Origin: Auxenochlorella pyrenoidosa | Taxonomy: Eukaryota; Chlorophyta; Trebouxiophyceae; Chlorellales; Chlorellaceae | Direction: 5' to 3' | Assembly: GCA_001430745.1 (NCBI GenBank) | Contig: KQ482063.1 | Span: 1,273,707 to 1,283,741 of the forward strand | Length of the DNA stretch: 10,035 nt | Part shown: piece by piece, positions 7,089-10,035 of the stretch | Layout: each line of letters starts with the position of its first letter | Position numbering within the stretch: the stretch's first letter is position 1 | The notes under the pieces: generated by a model | What the model was told of the DNA's origin: nothing | Seen by the model: the letters and a program-made list of their open reading frames with translations, nothing else | Database searches by the model: none | Program-made: the position numbers and the translations under genes

Positions 7089-9768
7089 CTACGACTTGGC
7101 TTCCGTTGCCGCCACCGCCTCTGCCGTGCCGCTGGGCTGCAGCGGCGCCTCCATCAAGCCCCACACTTTGAGGAGGAAGGCAAACTCCACAGCCAGCTCC
7201 TTGAGGCGGTCAAAGCGGCCGCTCTGGCTGCAGGGAGGCCAGGGGCGAAGAGAGGGGAGGCTGTGGTGATGCCAGAGGGGGCGTGCTCAAGTGACAGCCG
7301 CCTGGGGGGCAGGTAAAAGCTGGCTCCCAAAGCACGACAGCGACGCATGCACACGCTCAACTGCGACAGGCACAGTGGCGTGCAGCAGTGTGCACCAGCA
7401 GCCAGGCAGGGGGGTTGGGGCTTGCCTGAAGTGCCCCGCGCCCATGTCGCACTTCAGGAGCAGCAGGTTGCTGTCGGTCTTGGCCCGCCGCAGCTTGGCC
7501 ACCCACTTGGCCGGCTCCCAGTAGCCTGCGGGGGTGTCGCATCGAGATGGGAGGCCCCTACCACTGAGACAGGGCATGCGCGGTTGGGCATACCGCGGGC
7601 ACGCAACAGCCCCACAATGACAGATACAGGGCCGTGCACAGCTAAAGACTGGGGCAGGGCTCGGGGCAAGGTCTCGCGCTCAAGGGGCCGCCTGCGTGGG
7701 GCGGGCGCCGCGCTCACCCACGCGCGGGTCGTGCAGGCCGGCAGTGACGAGGATGTTGGGGTAGGCGGCGGGGCGGATGTTGTCCACTGGGGAGTAGCTC
7801 TTCATGTCTGCAGCGCGGTTCCACACAGGTTTGGGGGCCGGGCAGGCAGGCAGGCAGGTCAGAGAGCGGAGGTGGAGGATTGTGCCGGGGGGGCCAGGGC
7901 GGCGTTGGAACGGTGGGCGCCATCCAGCAGGGCAGCGGCACTCAGCAGCAGGGGGGCCGCATGGGCATGTGGCGGCTCTGGCAGCCTGCAAGCTTGCGCT
8001 CGGCTTGAACATACCCCCAAGGCACCCGCTCACAGTCATAGTAGTCCTTCTCCGCCGGGTTGCCCCACTCCTCCCACTCGATCACTGCAGCACGGGGCCA
8101 GAACATGCTTGACAAGGCGGATTCTTTCAAAAGTCTGTCAGCTGCCTGCCTCTGTCAGGTGTGCATCGCAGGTGCTGCCAGCTTGGCACACGAGTGCAGG
8201 GCACGCTGTTCTGGCAGAGGCCAGCCCCCACCCGTCAGAGGGATGGTCTCGTCCAGCATGGTCGTCAGGCAGTCGACAAAGGGCACTCCCAGGATGGCGC
8301 CTGCACAGCCGCGGCACAGGGCAAGGACGCAGGTCACGGCATCCCGGGGCGGCGCTGCCCATGGCCGAGAGCAAGGCGCCTGCTCACTGCGCTCCCCCCA
8401 GCCCTGCTTCAAGCAGCCCCGGCGAGGCTGGGTGGCTATGCCCAGGCCCACCCTTGAACAGGTCTGGCCTCAGGTTGAGCACCGCCCCCATGGTCAGCCC
8501 GCTGCAGGCGGGGTGGGTGGGGCGGGAGGGTGTGAGCTGCAGCTGTGCAGCGCTGTGCATGGTTCACACTGCCCTCCCCAGATCACACCCACACCAGACT
8601 TGCCTCCCCACACCGGGCCTGCCCGACAACTCTGCCAGGCGTGCGCTGCTGCCCCGCCCGGCCAGCAACCCCGGCCCCTGGCACAGCAGCGCCGGCACTG
8701 CAGCCCACGACAGCGGCGGGCTGCGCCTCACCCCGCCGAGCGCCCCTGGATGCACAGCTTGTCGGGCGAGGTGTACTTGGCGGCCACCAGGTGCTCGGCA
8801 CAGGCGATGAAGTCGGTGAAGGTGTTTTGCTTCTTGAGGTACTTGCCGTCCTCGTACCAGCGCCGGCCCATCTCGCCTGCAGCAGGGAGGAGAGCGGTGC
8901 GGTCGAGGAGTGAGGGCAGGCGCCGGGTGTGTGCGCCCATGCAACTGGTCCCTGCGATTTCTGGCGAGGGGCAGGCGCTGAGGCGGCTGGCGGCAGCGCT
9001 GCGAGGGCGGCAGGGAGGGCGCATGGGCCAAAGGCATCCCCTGGCGCGCACGCAGCGGTGGGCGCACCTCCCCCGCGCACGTGTGCGATGGCAAAGGTGA
9101 CGCCGCGGTCGATCAGCGACAGCCGGGTGGAGCGGAAGTCGGGGTCGTTGCAGATCTCGTAGCTGGGGGGGGGTTGGAGGGGGTGGGGTGGGGGGGTGGG
9201 GGGCACAGCCGTGCAGGAGCTAGGCAGGCGCGCAGGCGTGCGCACACCCGCCTGAGCCTGCAGGGCTTGGCGGCTTGATTCCGGATGCACGATGCCACCG
9301 AGGCCCGCCCCCCCACACCCACCCCACCCCACCCCACCTGCCGTAGGCATCCAGCAGCAGCGGGTCGCTGCCGTCCAGCCTGGCCAGGTCGGAGCGGTAG
9401 ACCAGGGAGATGGGCACGCGGGTGCCGTCGGGCGCGGTGGCCCACAGCCGCTCGGTGGTGTACTGCGCGGCGCAGGGAGCAGAGGGGAGGTGGCGGCGGC
9501 ATGAGGGAGTGGGGGGTGCAGGCTTCAGCGTGGCTGAAAGGGGGGCCGGCCGGGGCTGCAGGGGGGACGCCGAGGCAGGTGTGCGGCTGCAGACCGCTGC
9601 TGGAGCATCACGCGGCTGGAGCATCCAGATGCTAGTACTGCGCAGCACATCTGCCATGCCTGTGGTGCGGCAGCCCAGCAGACCACAGCGCAGCGCAGCG
9701 TGGCCTACCCCAGCCACACCTTGGAGGAGTCGAAGCCGCCCAGCACCGGCTGCACCTTCTTCACCGCC
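7089..9768 (-). CDS. OPB: Oligopeptidase B (family S9A), catalytic domain, 5' part beyond window
   Basis: Oligopeptidase B cuts short peptides after Arg or Lys. Exons, in reading order: 9768-9720, 9462-9338, 9162-9068, 8876-8732, 8501-8452, 8300-8232, 8084-8034, 7807-7718, 7525-7426, 7227-7089. All phases agree and yield 303 residues plus TAG. Signature blocks occur in family order: [50 protein letters not shown] with the nucleophile Ser136 of the fragment; [34 protein letters not shown] with Asp221; GAGHF with His256. The Ser-Asp and Asp-His spacings, 85 and 35 residues, equal those I recall for bacterial and trypanosome oligopeptidase B. The text is closest to the plant form of the enzyme; prolyl oligopeptidase is less likely. 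About 400 N-terminal residues, the beta-propeller and any targeting peptide, lie beyond the right edge. The tail after KVWGLMEAP is Ala-rich and ends EAKS. The intron just after GAGHF uses a GC donor. Confidence 0.93.
7228..7425 (-). other. GC-AG intron of oligopeptidase B, next to the catalytic His codon
   Basis: The donor reads CACTTCAG|GCAAGC, a textbook GC donor with strong pairing to U1 apart from the C. The acceptor is CCCTGCAG|CCAGAGC. Splicing gives [14 protein letters not shown], as the family requires (GHFSKSGRF in plant relatives). No GT donor near 7425 would preserve this. Length is 198 bases. Confidence 0.85.
7841..7856. repeat. Microsatellite (GGCA)4
   Basis: Four perfect copies of GGCA lie inside the oligopeptidase B intron at 7808-8033. 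No function is apparent. Confidence 0.85.
9180..9335. repeat. 14-base inverted repeat at both ends of an oligopeptidase B intron
   Basis: GGGGTGGGGTGGGG at 9180-9193 is the exact reverse complement of CCCCACCCCACCCC at 9322-9335. In the transcript the G-rich arm starts at the second intron base after the donor GT, and the C-rich arm lies just upstream of the acceptor. The enclosing intron is 9163-9337 (175 bases). Confidence 0.85.
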
Positions 9769-9791
9769 CTGCAGCGCCAGGGGGCGCGGGG

Positions 9792-9827
9792 GCGGCCTCA
9801 GAGTTGTGCGCGGCCTCAGAGTTGTGC
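9792..9827. repeat. 18-base tandem duplication
   Basis: GCGGCCTCAGAGTTGTGC occurs twice without mismatch (9792-9809, 9810-9827). It lies about 23 bases upstream of the acceptor at 9769, in the intron before the first visible oligopeptidase B exon. Perfect identity suggests a recent duplication. Confidence 0.9.
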
Positions 9828-9997
9828 GGGAAAAGGCAGCAGAGCATGCCGTACTGACCCGGCCCCAGACCCAGCCTGCAGTGACGCAGGCTGTACCAGG
9901 ACGCCAAGGCAAGCCTGTTCTACCTGGCCGCCGACCCCACCCCACCCCATCCCGTTACGCACACAAGCGCGCCAGGGGGTGGGGTTGGGTTCCCAGA

Positions 9998-10027
9998 ACA
10001 CACATACGCACACGCACGCACACGCAC
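9998..10027. repeat. CA/CG-rich microsatellite at the window edge
   Basis: Alternating ACACAC, ACGCAC and related units run for about 30 bases in intronic DNA. The repeat is degenerate (CA interrupted by CG). Confidence 0.8.
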
Positions 10028-10035
10028 CGCCCCCC

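Larger units (their letters stand above)
9769..10035 (-). other. 3' part of the oligopeptidase B intron before the first visible exon
   Basis: The acceptor CGCTGCAG|GGCGGTG lies at 9769. No upstream segment in the window reads like the propeller end that should precede VQPVLGGFD, so the intron is at least 267 bases. It holds an 18-base tandem repeat (9792-9827), a C-rich run near 9933-9955 and a CA/CG microsatellite at the edge. Confidence 0.6.

Noticed and set aside
6603..7316. Plus-strand frame of 237 codons across the 3' end of oligopeptidase B
   Set aside because: It overlaps the confident last exon of the peptidase and its intron in antisense, and contains no recognisable domain.
7347..9100. 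Very long plus-strand frames (up to 487 codons) opposite oligopeptidase B
   Set aside because: High GC makes stop codons rare. The minus strand carries the full catalytic motif series with consistent splice sites, so these frames are antisense shadows.
9893..9945. Plus-strand stretch reading LYQDAKASLFYLAAD after an AG
   Set aside because: It looks protein-like but is only about 15 codons, has no clear donor or family match, and lies opposite an intron of the peptidase gene.

Overview
The window looks like nuclear DNA of a GC-rich green alga, most likely a Chlorella-like trebouxiophyte. The coding sequence is cut into many short exons (about 28 to 242 bases) by introns of about 115 to 260 bases. 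These introns have GTGAG-type donors and CTGCAG-type acceptors, and two use GC donors. The proteins resemble plant and animal versions rather than bacterial ones. The lineage is inferred from gene structure and composition, not from a database match.

All three confident genes lie on the minus strand, so they read from right to left. At the right edge (9768 down to 7089) are the last ten exons of an oligopeptidase B (serine peptidase family S9A). Its whole catalytic domain and Ser/Asp/His triad are present; the N-terminal propeller lies beyond the right edge. Two bases after its stop codon a small cysteine-rich reading frame starts (7086-6721). It ends in a ShKT-like six-cysteine pattern and may be a separate small gene, a second cistron, or 3' UTR. 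A gap of about 680 bases follows, which holds a possible TGTAA polyadenylation signal and the presumed promoter of the next gene.

From 6039 to 4153 is a six-exon gene for a 340-residue multi-pass membrane protein of a family I do not recognise. One of its introns is only 44 bases. After 226 bases of intergenic DNA comes a secreted or vacuolar Pro-X carboxypeptidase-like enzyme of family S28 (3926 down to 197). Thirteen exons can be joined in frame, and the catalytic Ser is present. The exons with the catalytic Asp and His lie beyond the left edge.

The two peptidases come from different families and probably act in different compartments: S28 in the lumen or outside the cell, S9A in the cytosol or an organelle. 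I see no evidence that they form one pathway. The most unusual signals are in the RNA structure: two GC-AG introns (one beside a frameshifting GT alternative, the other splitting the codon two after the catalytic His), the 44-base intron, C-only polypyrimidine tracts, and an intron whose two ends are perfectly complementary over 14 bases.
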